Source of the DNA: Gracilaria domingensis
Taxonomy: Eukaryota > Rhodophyta > Florideophyceae > Gracilariales > Gracilariaceae
Assembly: GCA_022539475.1 (NCBI GenBank)
Contig: VCMS01000091.1
Coordinates: 124,001 to 188,000 of the forward strand
Direction: 5' to 3'
Length of the DNA stretch: 64,000 nt
In this document: piece by piece, positions 29,827-40,900 of the stretch
Layout of the letters: every line of letters starts with the position of its first letter
How positions within the stretch are numbered: the first letter of the stretch is position 1
Made by a program: the position numbers and the translations under genes
The notes under the pieces: generated by a model
What the model was told of the DNA's origin: nothing
Databases searched by the model: none
The model's input: only the letters and a program-made list of their open reading frames with translations

Positions 29827-31844
29827 CAGAGGAGATTGCCGGTTGTGGGGTCCTTCATCGCGAGCGACGACGCGCGCGATGGGGGACGGCCTCCAGTAGG
29901 TACTGCACTCCGTTGCTGCGGGGGTGGTCCTCGTTCACCATATTGCTTGAATGGTACCGCTAGGACCGGGCTGACCGGTACGGATACCTGTGATGGTGGA
30001 GCTGAGGTTTGTCTCGAGGGTGGCTCGCTGGATAGCGAGCTGGACCAAGAGGTATTACCGTGCGATCGAGTTGTCGGTTGTGCATGCACCAAGTGGACTG
30101 GGTGACCCTGGGAGGCGTATTTTGTGGACGCCTCCTCCGTAGTGGTCTCCTCTTCCTCTACGTCAAACACTGACCGCCTGGTTTTTCCTTTCTCCTTCGA
30201 TGGTTTGCCAAGTGGTGCGGAGTCTTTCCTGGCCCCTGACCGAACGGTGTCGCCTAGTCCCTGTGCATGGCGGGCTAGTGCGTTGTAGTCGACCGTGCGG
30301 TTGGTAGCTAGGTAGTTACGAACCTGTGATCGGATAGACTTCGCCACGTTGTCGGCGTACATCGATTTCAACCTTTTGGTAGTAAAGACGCTTCCCCAGC
30401 GGGAGGCTAATGCCCATAAGGAGCGAGCGAATTCCAATTCGGTTTGTCCCGCGCGCTGGCGGTACGCAAGCACCTCTGCGTACGCCTCCTGGATTACCTC
30501 ATCGGTCGCGTAGGTTTCCAGTAGGAAGTTAACCACCTGTGGGTATGTCGTCAACATTTCCGTTTGGTCTTCGTCCACCGCCATGGTGTTTCCTTGGAGG
30601 CGGCTGTGGAGCAACGCTCCAGCCTGACCAGTTAGGTAGAATTGAAACAGCCACATGGCTGCTGCCTCTGAAAACCCATTCTGGTCACAAGCGATCTTGA
30701 ACCTTTGAAGGAAATCAATGATCGCAATAGGGTCATCCCCGCTAAAGCGAGTTTCACCCAGTTGGAAACGAAGCTTCCTATGATGCTTCGTTATCTTCTG
30801 AGCTACCTCTTTGGTATACTCAGCCTGTCTGTTCTCTAACCTATAGGTACGATAGTCAACCGCTTTGGTGAATAAATCATTGAGCGGCGTAAGCACCTCT
30901 AGGTCAGTCTCCTCGTCGGAAGTTGAGTCCAAATCGTTATACCTTTTGGTCTTACCCTTGCGGGGATTCTTTCCTTTCTTCTGGCGAGAGTCCTTCCTCT
31001 TGCGTCGTGAACCTGTACGGTCGTCGTCTCCTGACGAATCCGAATCGGTGTCTGAGGACGAAGAGTCCGAGTCCGACCGGCGGCTCTTTCTCTTTCCCCT
31101 TTTGGTTTTCTTCTTCTTACCATTTGGTTTACGTCGACGCTCGTCTCCTGAGCTCGACGAATCTCCATCAGGGTCTCCACCACTTGGTCCTGACGGAGCT
31201 ACACCAGTAGGTTGGGGGAGGTAAACGTACCTCGGGCCCTCCATCCCTGGAGGCTCTGCCCCTTTCCCCATACGGTCGATAAATCCTTCACCAGTCGGTT
31301 GTGTAGGAAGGTTAGGGTGGAGAATACCAAGTGGTTTGGTGGCGTCTACTGCAGGCGGGGGAGCTTGCTTCATGAGCGCGGCCTGGGCCACCATCTCAGG
31401 TTGAAGCTTAGCCCCCTGCTGCTGCAGAGCCAGCATAACCAATCGGTCGATGTGTCCTCGCACCTCGTTTTCGAGGTACTGTAACACCACCACAGGTACC
31501 TTGTCGAGGACCTCCTGGGAGGCTCGATCAACTACCACTCGGGTGACCTCGTCCAAGTCCAGTCGCGGTCCGACTGGCACCTCCATTTGGTCTACCACTG
31601 GGGTTGTTACAGGAGCGGGCTCCGCCCTTGCACAGCCTGCTCCTCCGTCCACTTGGTCAGCCCGGGGAAGGGTCGAGGGGCCCCCAGCCTCTCGGTCTAC
31701 CTTCTTCCCCCTCGGTGGGCGTTCCTTCCGAATCAGGTCCTCCGGGTTATCCAACACCGGATAGGACACTGAACCCCGTATGGGGTGACCACTTGGTGGA
31801 GCGCTCGGCGCCCTATTTGGGTAGCGCGCGCCCCGTTTCTCCAT
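29577..31844 (-). CDS. Gag-like protein of the LTR element
   Basis: A 755-codon frame directly inside the 5' LTR. The middle is a charged Ser/Lys/Arg/Asp low-complexity stretch; the following segment (FSGDDPIAIIDFLQRFK) resembles the retrotransposon gag domain, and a zinc knuckle, CWFCLSPHHLATACP, sits near the C-terminus. The product forms the particle and binds RNA in this family. Confidence 0.85.
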   Translation of the reverse strand: MEKRGARYPNRAPSAPPSGHPIRGSVSYPVLDNPEDLIRKERPPRGKKVDREAGGPSTLPRADQVDGGAGCARAEPAPVTTPVVDQMEVPVGPRLDLDEVTRVVVDRASQEVLDKVPVVVLQYLENEVRGHIDRLVMLALQQQGAKLQPEMVAQAALMKQAPPPAVDATKPLGILHPNLPTQPTGEGFIDRMGKGAEPPGMEGPRYVYLPQPTGVAPSGPSGGDPDGDSSSSGDERRRKPNGKKKKTKRGKRKSRRSDSDSSSSDTDSDSSGDDDRTGSRRKRKDSRQKKGKNPRKGKTKRYNDLDSTSDEETDLEVLTPLNDLFTKAVDYRTYRLENRQAEYTKEVAQKITKHHRKLRFQLGETRFSGDDPIAIIDFLQRFKIACDQNGFSEAAAMWLFQFYLTGQAGALLHSRLQGNTMAVDEDQTEMLTTYPQVVNFLLETYATDEVIQEAYAEVLAYRQRAGQTELEFARSLWALASRWGSVFTTKRLKSMYADNVAKSIRSQVRNYLATNRTVDYNALARHAQGLGDTVRSGARKDSAPLGKPSKEKGKTRRSVFDVEEEETTTEEASTKYASQGHPVHLVHAQPTTRSHGNTSWSSSLSSEPPSRQTSAPPSQVSVPVSPVLAVPFKQYGERGPPPQQRSAVPTGGRPPSRASSLAMKDPTTGNLLCWFCLSPHHLATACPSVAPQNRNALLTARQQNHQDIFGPTARSAGTGHANARPNAATPHQVHLVTEQDQTDPAPQAENAEQLG

Positions 31845-31977
31845 TTAGGTAACTGGCGTCGGAGCCAATTGCTTCGGCAACGGAAACCAAACCACTCGGG
31901 TATCTCGTGACTTCCAAATCCTCCCTTCCCAAAACCACTTGGTAATCCACAGATTTCTAGGTCGGGAGACCAAAATA

Positions 31978-32549
31978 TGTGGTACAACCGATCGGTGCGA
32001 GCTGCTAGTGGGGAGCCCTGCGTGGGCTCGACCCGGCGGAGGAGTGAAACGCGTGACACCTAATAGGTCGGCAGCACCCACCGTTGCCTATAGTGCACGG
32101 TGACCAAGTAGTAAATACGCCTGCACTGGTGTGCGGCAGGCACGTATAACCCTCGAGGTCAGCAAAACTATTAGAGGACTACTAGACTTACCAATTGGTG
32201 ACTGTAGAACCGAACTGGTGTCAAATTAGCCTAGTTGGTGCTTGACTTTACCATTTGGTGTGGGAGGTTGGCGTCTCGGGGGTTTAGTACACCTAAGCGC
32301 CCCTCCGGCTCTCACGGGCCTAGTGCCACGTGGGCCACCGGGAGGTGCATTTGTGGTGCACCACCCCGGCCACATATCTACACTACCGAGTAAATATTAA
32401 TTCTAAATTAACGAAAATAGACTAATTAGTCTTGTCCAAGCCTGCGATTACGCGTCCCACGTGGTACAGTAGGCACACGTGCCCGGGAGCCCGTGACGTC
32501 ACCACTTGGTCTTGTAGAGCCCCCGTTGATCTGGCCGAGCTATATTACA
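31978..32549 (-). repeat. LTR (5' relative to element)
   Basis: 572 bp, same length as the partner LTR, about 5 substitutions apart. Contains several ACCA-NN-TGGT decamers. Confidence 0.95.
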
Positions 32550-32554
32550 ATAAC

Positions 32555-34128
32555 CTTAGAAGACGTGCAGGAAGCAATGTCGTGCAAAGCCGGCATGACT
32601 AGGAGTGGTGGATTCTAATAAACAAAAGCTCATTTTCTCTCAAAAGTAGAATAGTTCTATTCCTTCCTTTTGAGTACTGCGCGTAAGAATGAAAGCTCCT
32701 TTGCGACGCAGTTTTCGTATAAAAACGTTATTATGTGAGCTATGAAAACCGCGTTTCCACTCGGGGTTGGCGTGAAGTGATTTTCGACGTCTCAAAATTT
32801 GCACATTTTGGAAAACATTGTACGGATTGACTGAACAAAATCGCATACGCCTTATAGAGATTACTGTCTCTACAAACCGCTGCAAGGTTAGTGGGTGCTG
32901 CTTTAGGCGATGCCATGAATGTTTTTATAATAAGCCGTAAGATTGCAGCAGGATGCGAGTAAGGAGCAAGACCGGGTGTGAAGTATGAAAATGTTTTGTT
33001 TCACAGAGCTAGTACGGCGAGATGTCACCAAGAAGCAAGAAGAAGTGCGTTGCAAAGCAAGCCGTCCAGGTTGGACTCACTGGCGAGAGTTGTGAAGAGT
33101 CGAAGAGGTGCGCATGAAGTTGCTGCAAAAAAATGCATTCTCACGACTTTTCATAGTGACACGTATCTAGGCCGAGAGTTGAAATGCCGTGAGGGACAGT
33201 TCTTTCTCAGTCACACATTTTGATTCTTGGATCTCCAAGATTGAATCACAAAAAGAAGTCGAATAGTTTTGAGTTTTGCGAAAAGAGTCTCTATTCTCGT
33301 AATGGAAACATTCGAAAAACACATACCACAATTTGCTTCCATGTGAATTTGCTGAATTGCGCTTCGACGTCATTTGAAAACTGCTGCACGGTTTGAGTGC
33401 AAAATGAGACAACCTCTCTTGACTCTTCTAAAGTAGAGACTATTCATACTATGCCTGGCTTCGAATCCTTTATTTTCATCGTGCAACAATGATGACAAGT
33501 ATTTCAAAGGGCAAAAGGTTTTGCTGTGAAAGTAACGCGCTTGGAGAAGGTGAGCATTGCCAGCGGAGTTCATGGCACGATGGGAACTTGTGCAGTCCCC
33601 TTCAGTGCCAAACGAAACCACGTATTCGTTTTTGGAGAAAAGTCTGACAAAAAATGCTCATTTGTTCAGAGCTGAAGGCAGCTTCGTCGGTGCTCGAACG
33701 GAGAGCAAAACGGACGCGCAATGTCACGTCCGGCATCAAAACGTGACCTTTTGCTTCGCGCAAAATGTGTTTTTACCATTTTCGAATGTTCCCAATAGCG
33801 AGCAACAGGAACAAATTTATCCACCCCCTTTTGCATCGTGCAAAAGGCACATGCATGCGTCTCGAGACAACCCCTTAGCGTCAGTATTTTTCAGAGCATT
33901 CATGCCCTCGCATTTCATTGACCGACCTGACTCAAAAGTCCAGGCTGGCGAAGCCCAAGAACTTAACGAAGCGGCTATCGTTAGGGCACTGCCCATCCAT
34001 TCAAAACATTCAGATTAAGTTGCGCCAAAGAACCATACCCTCCCCTCGGTCTAACAGAGCTGGCATCCTAAAACAACCTATGGTTTTAGTGAGAATCACC
34101 CTTTGATTATTGCTTTGCCAGTGATGAG
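32555..34128. other. Intergenic between LTR element and gene-dense half
   Basis: No gene recognised. Frames of up to 153 codons have no recognisable motif. Short hairpins with TTTTGC/GCAAAA arms recur, the best being 33827-33847 (9-bp arms, loop TCG). Marks the change from repeat-rich to gene-dense sequence. Confidence 0.5.
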
Positions 34129-35964
34129 ATGGAGCGTTTCGTACATATTGGGAAACTCCCGCATATCCTCATCGTTCTGCAACTCACAGCCTTTGTTTAT
34201 GGTGGTACAAGTTACAAGTCGTCTTTTCGATATCAGTCAGCGACAGATGTGAACGATCTTGGCCGATCCCTCTTCTCATCACATGAAGATCCTCTCGCCT
34301 ATGAAGACAGATGGTCAGCATTATCTGACACTCAGCGCGAAGCCTGGACAGCGTCGAACGAAGTTATACGCTTTTCAGAAGGAATGCGTGACGTTTTAAG
34401 AGCCACTGCTCATTTGCGCGAGTCCTCGATACCGATTTATATCAATGTACAGATCGTTGCTCCCGAACACTTCATTTCAGCTGAAGATGAAATTAGAATT
34501 TCTCATTATGCTGGTGCGATGACCGCTGGATCCAACGGCACTTCTCTCATATTCAGCGTTTCTTTGGCCCCAAAGCATCTGTTCAGAAGGGTAGCAATGC
34601 ATTCCCCATCGGATGATCCTACAAACTTTATGGGTTTACTGCAGCAGACAGCTGCAACGACAGGGGCTGCGCACGTAATGTATGTAATTGTCAACCACGG
34701 AGACGATCCTATTAATCATTATGAGTCGCAAACGCCCTTCCTCGGAACTGGGAGGACCTCTTGGGTGCTGTATACTGTCGAGAAGAAAAAGAAATTGAAC
34801 GTCGCAGATCTTCTCTCCTCCATAGAGCGAATCGCAGAGCGTGTTTATGCCCCGAAAGCACTTTACTTTCCCATACCCTTCATCCGTGAGTTAACGGTGC
34901 AAGTATCTGCCTATACACCAGGTTTCGAACACCGAGCTCGCTGGTTAGACAATTTCGACTGGGAAGGTTTTGAAGCTGTTGTGAGAAAGGTTGCCGTGCC
35001 TGGGCAGCATCTACGATTTTCCTCTTCACAGGTTAACAACGACTGTCCAGAATGTGAAAGGGCCTTTCTTGACGCGGATAAACCTTCGCGAGAGTTTGTC
35101 AAGCGCGCAGCTCTTAATCTTAATGACAACATTCCCTTGAATCACACTTGGGCAAGTGGCGTTTCCGCGTCCACCACGCGTCAGCGAATCCCTCCCGACA
35201 CGTTTCGCATGTACGTTTTGGACTTGCACAAAACAAGAAAAAGCGAGGCAGTGCAACGCATAGAAAACAAGCCTCTGTCCTTCTTTCCGGGAATGGGAAT
35301 CCTAACTTTTCGATCCACTGAAAAAGATTCAGTTGCCGCATTGGACACTCTTTTCGTGCAAGCTTTCGCAGCAGCAGTTCACGGCATCTCCGAACCTAAC
35401 CTGTATCATACTTTGCAACGTGGGCGGAAGTCCAGCAAACAAGGGAAGCCGTCGACTGTCATGGCAGATATCGTAAGCCGGTACCTGGTGCGCTCTATTG
35501 TCGAAACGCGTATAGCCGAACTGGAAGAAATCATGGAAGGAATCTTGTACTTCGACATCGACCCTGTTAAGTCACTGGGCGACCTACAGTATGCATACTT
35601 CTCGCAAAGATTGAACCTAATGCTGTTTAAACTTCAACACGCGCAACACAGTCTGTCAGACGCACATGATGCGGAAACAGCTGTTTACCTTGCCGCTTCC
35701 ACTTTACATGATATTCGAGCTATTCGCGCCGCATTCGACTTGGATGACGAAAAAGCTTCTTTCGAACGCTTTCGCGACCCCACTCTTCGTTGTCACTTTT
35801 CTAGGCTAAAACGAGAAGCGCTGAGAGCGTCATACTTCCTGGAATCGGATTCAACGTTGCTTGGTGCGCTCATTTGCTTGTTGGCCTTCTTGGCCTCCGC
35901 GGGTTCATCTAACTTCGTCCTGTGGAAGTACACCGCATGGAAACGAAGAGGGAAGCGAGAGTAA
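34129..35964 (+). CDS. Secretory-pathway membrane protein, similar in layout to plant DUF7906 proteins
   Basis: A single exon of 611 codons. Residues 1-25 form a signal peptide ending near VYGG; a hydrophobic segment at about 583-603 (LLGALICLLAFLASA) is followed by a basic tail (KRRGKRE), so it is a type I membrane protein with a large lumenal domain and a short cytosolic end. Cysteines are few: CPEC near residue 310, and one near 560. The layout and some segments recall the plant ER proteins of the At3g28720/At5g58100 group, whose biochemical role is unknown; this is from memory of the family and uncertain. It ends convergent with the SWIB gene, 271 bp apart. Confidence 0.7.
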   Translation: MERFVHIGKLPHILIVLQLTAFVYGGTSYKSSFRYQSATDVNDLGRSLFSSHEDPLAYEDRWSALSDTQREAWTASNEVIRFSEGMRDVLRATAHLRESSIPIYINVQIVAPEHFISAEDEIRISHYAGAMTAGSNGTSLIFSVSLAPKHLFRRVAMHSPSDDPTNFMGLLQQTAATTGAAHVMYVIVNHGDDPINHYESQTPFLGTGRTSWVLYTVEKKKKLNVADLLSSIERIAERVYAPKALYFPIPFIRELTVQVSAYTPGFEHRARWLDNFDWEGFEAVVRKVAVPGQHLRFSSSQVNNDCPECERAFLDADKPSREFVKRAALNLNDNIPLNHTWASGVSASTTRQRIPPDTFRMYVLDLHKTRKSEAVQRIENKPLSFFPGMGILTFRSTEKDSVAALDTLFVQAFAAAVHGISEPNLYHTLQRGRKSSKQGKPSTVMADIVSRYLVRSIVETRIAELEEIMEGILYFDIDPVKSLGDLQYAYFSQRLNLMLFKLQHAQHSLSDAHDAETAVYLAASTLHDIRAIRAAFDLDDEKASFERFRDPTLRCHFSRLKREALRASYFLESDSTLLGALICLLAFLASAGSSNFVLWKYTAWKRRGKRE

Positions 35965-36235
35965 AACTAAAACTGACGCTTAGGCATGAGATTTCAAGTT
36001 GTAAGTCTTGTGTAGTGCAATGTACAGTAGCAGCATGCGAGTCCCGTTCGGGTTGATTCTGACGGGTGAGAGAAGCCTGAGCCGACGAATTAAAGACGTG
36101 AGTTGAAGGGCTTCTCGAAGACCAGATTCGGAATTTGGTGACAGACAGCGCGGTGAACGCGGTGCGAGCGAGGCGGCGAACGCGATCGCGCAATTGTTTG
36201 GAATAAGTGACGAACGAACTTGACGTGAAACGAAT

Positions 36236-37024
36236 TTACTCCTTTTTCCTGATGTGGGGAGAGATGCCACTCATGACGGTTCTGACATTGATGTAGTCAG
36301 CGTTGAAGACTTTGCGCAAGAGGAAATCGCACTTGATGGGATTTTCCGGCGGCCCTTGTCCCTTGAGGTTGTTCATGCGAATATAGTTCCAGACGGCTTT
36401 GATAACCTGCTGTCGCTGCATCTCGGGGGCGCGGCAAACGGCGGCCAGCTCGTCACTGAGAACCATGGTGCGGTAGAGATGTCTGCCAGCCTTCTGATCC
36501 GCCAGGGCGCCCTGCTTGCGGGCCTGGGACTTGTTGCGGAGCTTCCTCTTGGAGTCGGTTTCTGGAGGGTGCTGGTGGATAAAAGCCTGCTCAATTGCGG
36601 AGGCCTCCTTCAAATAGCGGCCCCCCACCTGCTCGGGCTTCATCAAGTGCGGAGTGACGTGCTTCAAGACCTGGAGGAAGGTGCATTTGTCGACACCCAG
36701 CACGGACTTGAGCGCGTGGTCGCAATGGAAGACGCGGCGGTCCTTGACGTCTTGCAGCTTGTGCTGCTTGACGTAGGCCGAGATGGCGCGGACGACATCA
36801 GTGCGCGTCTGCGCCTTGTCCTCGACAAACCGATGCAGCGGCTTGGTCGGCACGACGGGCGAGGCATAGGCCGGCAGCTTTGCGCGCACGACGGTGGCGC
36901 CCGCGCTGCTGGCGCATCTGAAGCGCGGCGGCGGCGAGACGCGCGAGCAGGAGAGGCGCGGGAGGAACGCGGACGCGAAGGCGAAGGCGAGCATCGGCGC
37001 CGGCGCTCTTCTGGCGAGAGGCAT
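36236..37024 (-). CDS. Double SWIB/MDM2-domain protein, probably organelle-targeted
   Basis: 262 aa from the methionine at 37024, chosen because the next 40 residues (MPLARRAPAPMLAFAF, then Arg/Ser/Pro-rich) look like a transit peptide; the frame is also open upstream to 37252. Two SWIB folds follow: residues about 68-130 (RTDVVRAISAYVKQHKLQD ... LGVDKCTFLQVLKHVTPHL) and about 190-260 (VIKAVWNYIRMNNLKGQ ... ISPHI). SWIB domains occur in SWI/SNF complexes and, in plants, in small plastid nucleoid proteins; two copies with a transit-like N-terminus favour the organelle. A basic linker (DSKRKLRNKSQARK) joins them and may bind DNA. Divergent from the HECT ligase gene. Confidence 0.82.
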   Translation of the reverse strand: MPLARRAPAPMLAFAFASAFLPRLSCSRVSPPPRFRCASSAGATVVRAKLPAYASPVVPTKPLHRFVEDKAQTRTDVVRAISAYVKQHKLQDVKDRRVFHCDHALKSVLGVDKCTFLQVLKHVTPHLMKPEQVGGRYLKEASAIEQAFIHQHPPETDSKRKLRNKSQARKQGALADQKAGRHLYRTMVLSDELAAVCRAPEMQRQQVIKAVWNYIRMNNLKGQGPPENPIKCDFLLRKVFNADYINVRTVMSGISPHIRKKE

Positions 37025-37995
37025 GGCGGAGGACGACGACACGCGGGCACGACGCCGCGGGGGGGGGGAAGGGCGCGCGGCGCAGACGGCGGCGGCGGCG
37101 CGGCGCGGGGGAGATCGCGCGCGCGCGGCGCGCGGCAGCGCGAGCTGGCGGCTGACAGCGCTTACAGCCGATGCAGGGGGGGGAGCGGCGCGGGGCGCGC
37201 GCGCGCGCGCGCGCCACACAGCGGCCAGCGCGACCGCGAGCGCGCAGCGCACTCGGCAGGCGGCTGCCGTGCGCGCAACGGCGCGCGGCTTGCACTCGTT
37301 TTCGCTCCGAATAAAGGGCCGCGTCGCGGTCGCTGGAATCCTCCCCGCCGCAACCGCCGGCCGCAGCTCACCCGTCGCCCCATCGCCCCGATCCGCCCGT
37401 CCGCCGCCTTCTCCGTCGCCGCCTTCTCAACGCCCGCCCGCCTCCTTCGCCCACCCCCTCCCCCCCTTGCCGCAACCCCCCCCACCCCCCCACGCCCTGC
37501 CAGCCCCGCCGGCGCATGGCCCCCCCAGCGTATGGAGGCGCGTAGAAGAGGCCGAGAAGCTCGTGCTAGCACTGACGACGCGCGTCCCCAACAACCCGAC
37601 GCCCACGAACCTCCTTCCACGCGTTCGCGTTCCCGCCGCGCCGCCGCCGCCACAAACCCCGTCCGCCACCGACTTCCTCGCGCAGCCGCTTCCCGTCCCA
37701 CTCGTTCCGCACACCACTCCCCCCCCTCCACCCCCCCGCCCCCCGAGAACAGCCGCGTCGTCCCGCGCGCAGACCGCCCGCACCGCCCCCCCACCCGCCG
37801 ACTTCCCGAAAGCGAACCAGGTCCAGCGCCAGGAGACCTCCAACCCCGCCTCCGCCCGCAGAGCCGCAAGCTCAGCCGCCTGCGCACCGACCTTCAAAGA
37901 GACCTCGACGATCGTCCACCGCCCGTGCCCGCCCAGCTACTTCTAGCAACCCCGGTCCTTCTACGCCGCCCGCATTTTCTCGCCGCACAAGAGGA
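37025..37995. promoter_or_regulatory. GC-rich divergent promoter interval
   Basis: 971 bp between the starts of the SWIB and HECT ligase genes. Very GC-rich, with a GCGC/CGCG alternation at 37190-37220 and C-runs at 37455-37500 and 37720-37745. Long frames cross it on both strands only because stops are rare in such composition. No TATA box or CACGTG was seen. Confidence 0.5.
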
Positions 37996-40900
37996 ATGAG
38001 TTTTGTCAATCGCTCCGACGCCGACGACTCTCGCGCCGACTCTGGCTCCAACAGACGAAGCGACGATGGCCCCAGCTCGTTGGGCAGCGACCGTGCTCCC
38101 ACCACTTTGCAGGGCTTGCTTCGACGATTGGGCGCTGACCTTCGCGACATACTCCCGAACAATGGCGCCACTTCGCATTCGAGGCTTCAGCACTTGAGGA
38201 CCGCCATTGTGGCTCCTGAAAGTGCTGAGCAGCAGATGGAAGCGCTTCAAGAGCTTTGTGAGTTTCTTTCGGTTGGCACCGAGGAATCTCTTGTATCATT
38301 TTCCGTCAATCTTTTTGTTACGCCGCTTGTTAACTTGCTTCGCACGGGCGCCAATGTGGAGGTCAAGATTTACGCCGCACGCGCGCTCACGCATATGATG
38401 GAAGCGCTACCGTCTTCTTCTTCTGCAATTGCGCTCAATGGTGCCGCTGGACCGCTCTGCCAGAATCTTTTGTCTATTGAGTACATCGACCTTGCTGAGC
38501 AGTCTTTGTCTGCCTTGCACAAATTGAGTGTTGATTACCCGCAGCAAATTGTTTCGGCGAATGGCTTTGAAGCGGTGCTTTCGTTTATTGACTTCTTTTC
38601 GATAGGCGTACAGAGAATGGCCGCTGCAACCGCATGCAACCTGTGCCGTCAACCCCGTGGCGATGCAATGGAAATGATAAGTCGTGTGCTGCCCACTATG
38701 ATGCGATTGCTAAGCTCTGAAGATCAACGCATCCGAGAATCTGCTGTGGTAGGTTTCACTAAGCTTGCAGAAGCGTATAGATCTTCGTCTGAGAAGCTCG
38801 AGGCGCTGTGTGGAGATGACCTTGCGCTCATCGAGAAGGTTCTGAGTCTGATCGTACCTCCGTCTCCTCCTGCACTCTCGCCACAATCGTACTCGTCTGC
38901 GCTTCGCATGCTTGCTATCTTGGCGCGCGGAAGTGCCAAGCTTGGACTTCAAATCCTGGATACGGACACCCTCATCATGAAACTGAAGAGCAGACTTAGC
39001 TCAGGCTCAACTATGCATTCTGTAGATTGTCTTAATCTTGCCGACAGTCTCCTTCCGGATACCAGTGAGCATGAGCACCACCATGGTTCTTCAACGAGAT
39101 CAAGAAGACGGCGATCAGTTGGCCCGTCTGCCAATTTTGCTGCAATCGATGCAAAGCGACGAGAATCACTTGAACGGAACCCTGCCCCGTTGCAGCTTTT
39201 CGGAACAGAACTGTTTGAGACTCTGATGAGGTTTTACATTTCCTCGGCAGACTCAAATGCCCGGAGATTGACCTTGTCCGTGTTGTCCAAGTTTATTTCA
39301 ATTTCTCCTCAGGTTGTGTTAAGTGCGGTGACTATGAATGATGAAACCGGACTGGAGTCAGAGGAGTCACAGAATCTTACAACAATTCGCTTTTGCCCAT
39401 TTGTTGCTGCCCTTCTAGGGGAGAACAGTTCGAAGAGCGAGGCTCTTGTTGGGTTGGCGATGACATCGTCTGCATTAGAAAAGTTGCCATCTTTGCGAGA
39501 GGCGTTTGTGCGTGAAGGTGTTGTTCATGAAATCGTTCGACTTGCTGCCTTGGACAGTGAACAGGAAGGGGAAAAGGAGGACGAAAACAATCAAAGTATT
39601 GAACTTGTTACGCGAGCTCCGGTACCGGGGTCTTCATCTGGAAGAATCGACCATGTTCACTCTCATGGGGATCATTCGGGAACAGCCATCAACTTGCGGG
39701 ACATGGACTCAGTGTGGACCGCCCTCGCTGCTCTGCAACGCGGCCCAACTCACAGAGTTTCCCGAAGTGAGGCAGGTGGTTCACATCACAGACTGTCCTC
39801 CCGTGCTATACAGGAGCTTCGAATTCCGAATCTTTCTCTCCCGACCATGGTTCCCAAAGCCGCGCGATCTATTCTCACGCAGTATCTTGGAGGGAATGGA
39901 GAGAATGCTGTCAATGAAGAACTTTTGAAAAACAGCGTGCTGGACAAACTCACAAAAATATGTGAGTCGCTAAACTCTGCGTCAGAGGAAGAGAGTGAAG
40001 GTGAAGTGGAAAAGGCTATTTCCGAGTTTGTATCTGTGCTTACCGCGACGGATGGCCTGACCGTTTTCGAGATATCAAAGAGCGGCATCATGGACGCTCT
40101 TGCAAGCTTCTTCTCTACGGATGATATCAATGTTGCTTCTGTTCGAACTGGTATGTTTGTCAAGGTCTTAAACAAACATAAAGAAAAGAACGCCTTTACT
40201 TCGCTAATCAATTTAGCTCTCGGGGTCTTGTCAGCTGAGGAGAAGCTTGAAGTTCACACAAATGAAACCAGCCATGGTACATCTTTTCCATCTGTAAATT
40301 CTGGTCTGAGGCAACTTACCCAACCGTTCAAGTTAAGATTGAAGCGGGCTGCACCGGAGTCTGGAGGTGAGAGTTTAAGGGACTATTCTAATCATATTGT
40401 GCTGATTGAGCCGCTCGCTACAATGGCGAGCGTTCAGGAATTCTTATGGCCTCGAGTTCGAGAGGTGGGACGGTCATCTACGGATAGAGGGCCAGGAGGT
40501 CATAGGTCAAGACGATCCAGATCGGCTAGAGGTAGTAGCAGAGATCGATCCTCTCGAGCAGAAGCAGGCGTAGAGGGCAACGATTCCGCTGCAGACGATG
40601 AACATCTTGACGGTGAGGTCGACGAGGATCGCTTTCCCGTGGAGGAGTTTTTCGAAGTTGCTGAAGGGTTGATTGAAGAGGAACTTATTGACGAAGGCCA
40701 GATTATTGATAACAGCGATGCGTCTGAGGAGGACGTCAGTTCTGCTGAGGAAGACATGATTGAACAGGATCCTGGTGACAGTGAAGAAAATGATCACGAT
40801 GGACCAGAGGCTTTTGATGTCGACCAGCTTGCTACATCTCTTCCTCCGGTTGAGCTAGATCATGAAACTCTTGGTCAGGCGCCAACACGAGGCGGAGCGG

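Larger units (their letters stand above)
23347..32549 (-). mobile_element. Ty3-type LTR retroelement (chromodomain-bearing), young
   Basis: A 9.2-kb element on the minus strand between two 572-bp LTRs, flanked by the 5-bp target duplication ATAAC (23342-23346 and 32550-32554). The gene order gag-like, protease, reverse transcriptase, RNase H, integrase, with a chromodomain at the C-terminus, places it in the chromovirus branch of Ty3 elements. A tract starting TGG at 31972, six bases inside the 5' LTR, is a likely tRNA primer site; a G-run at about 23921-23925 next to the 3' LTR fits the polypurine tract. The LTRs differ at about 5 of 572 positions, so insertion is recent. Long frames are preserved and it looks near-whole. 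A short palindromic decamer recurs throughout. Confidence 0.92.

Noticed and set aside
33557-34018. 153-codon plus frame before the membrane protein gene
   Set aside because: No motif, contains the short TTTTGC/GCAAAA hairpins, and no sign of codon bias like the neighbours.
36254-37999. A 581-codon plus-strand frame and several 150-350-codon frames on both strands
   Set aside because: They lie opposite the SWIB gene or in extremely GC-rich promoter DNA, where stops are rare. Residue content is Arg/Ala/Pro noise with no domain.
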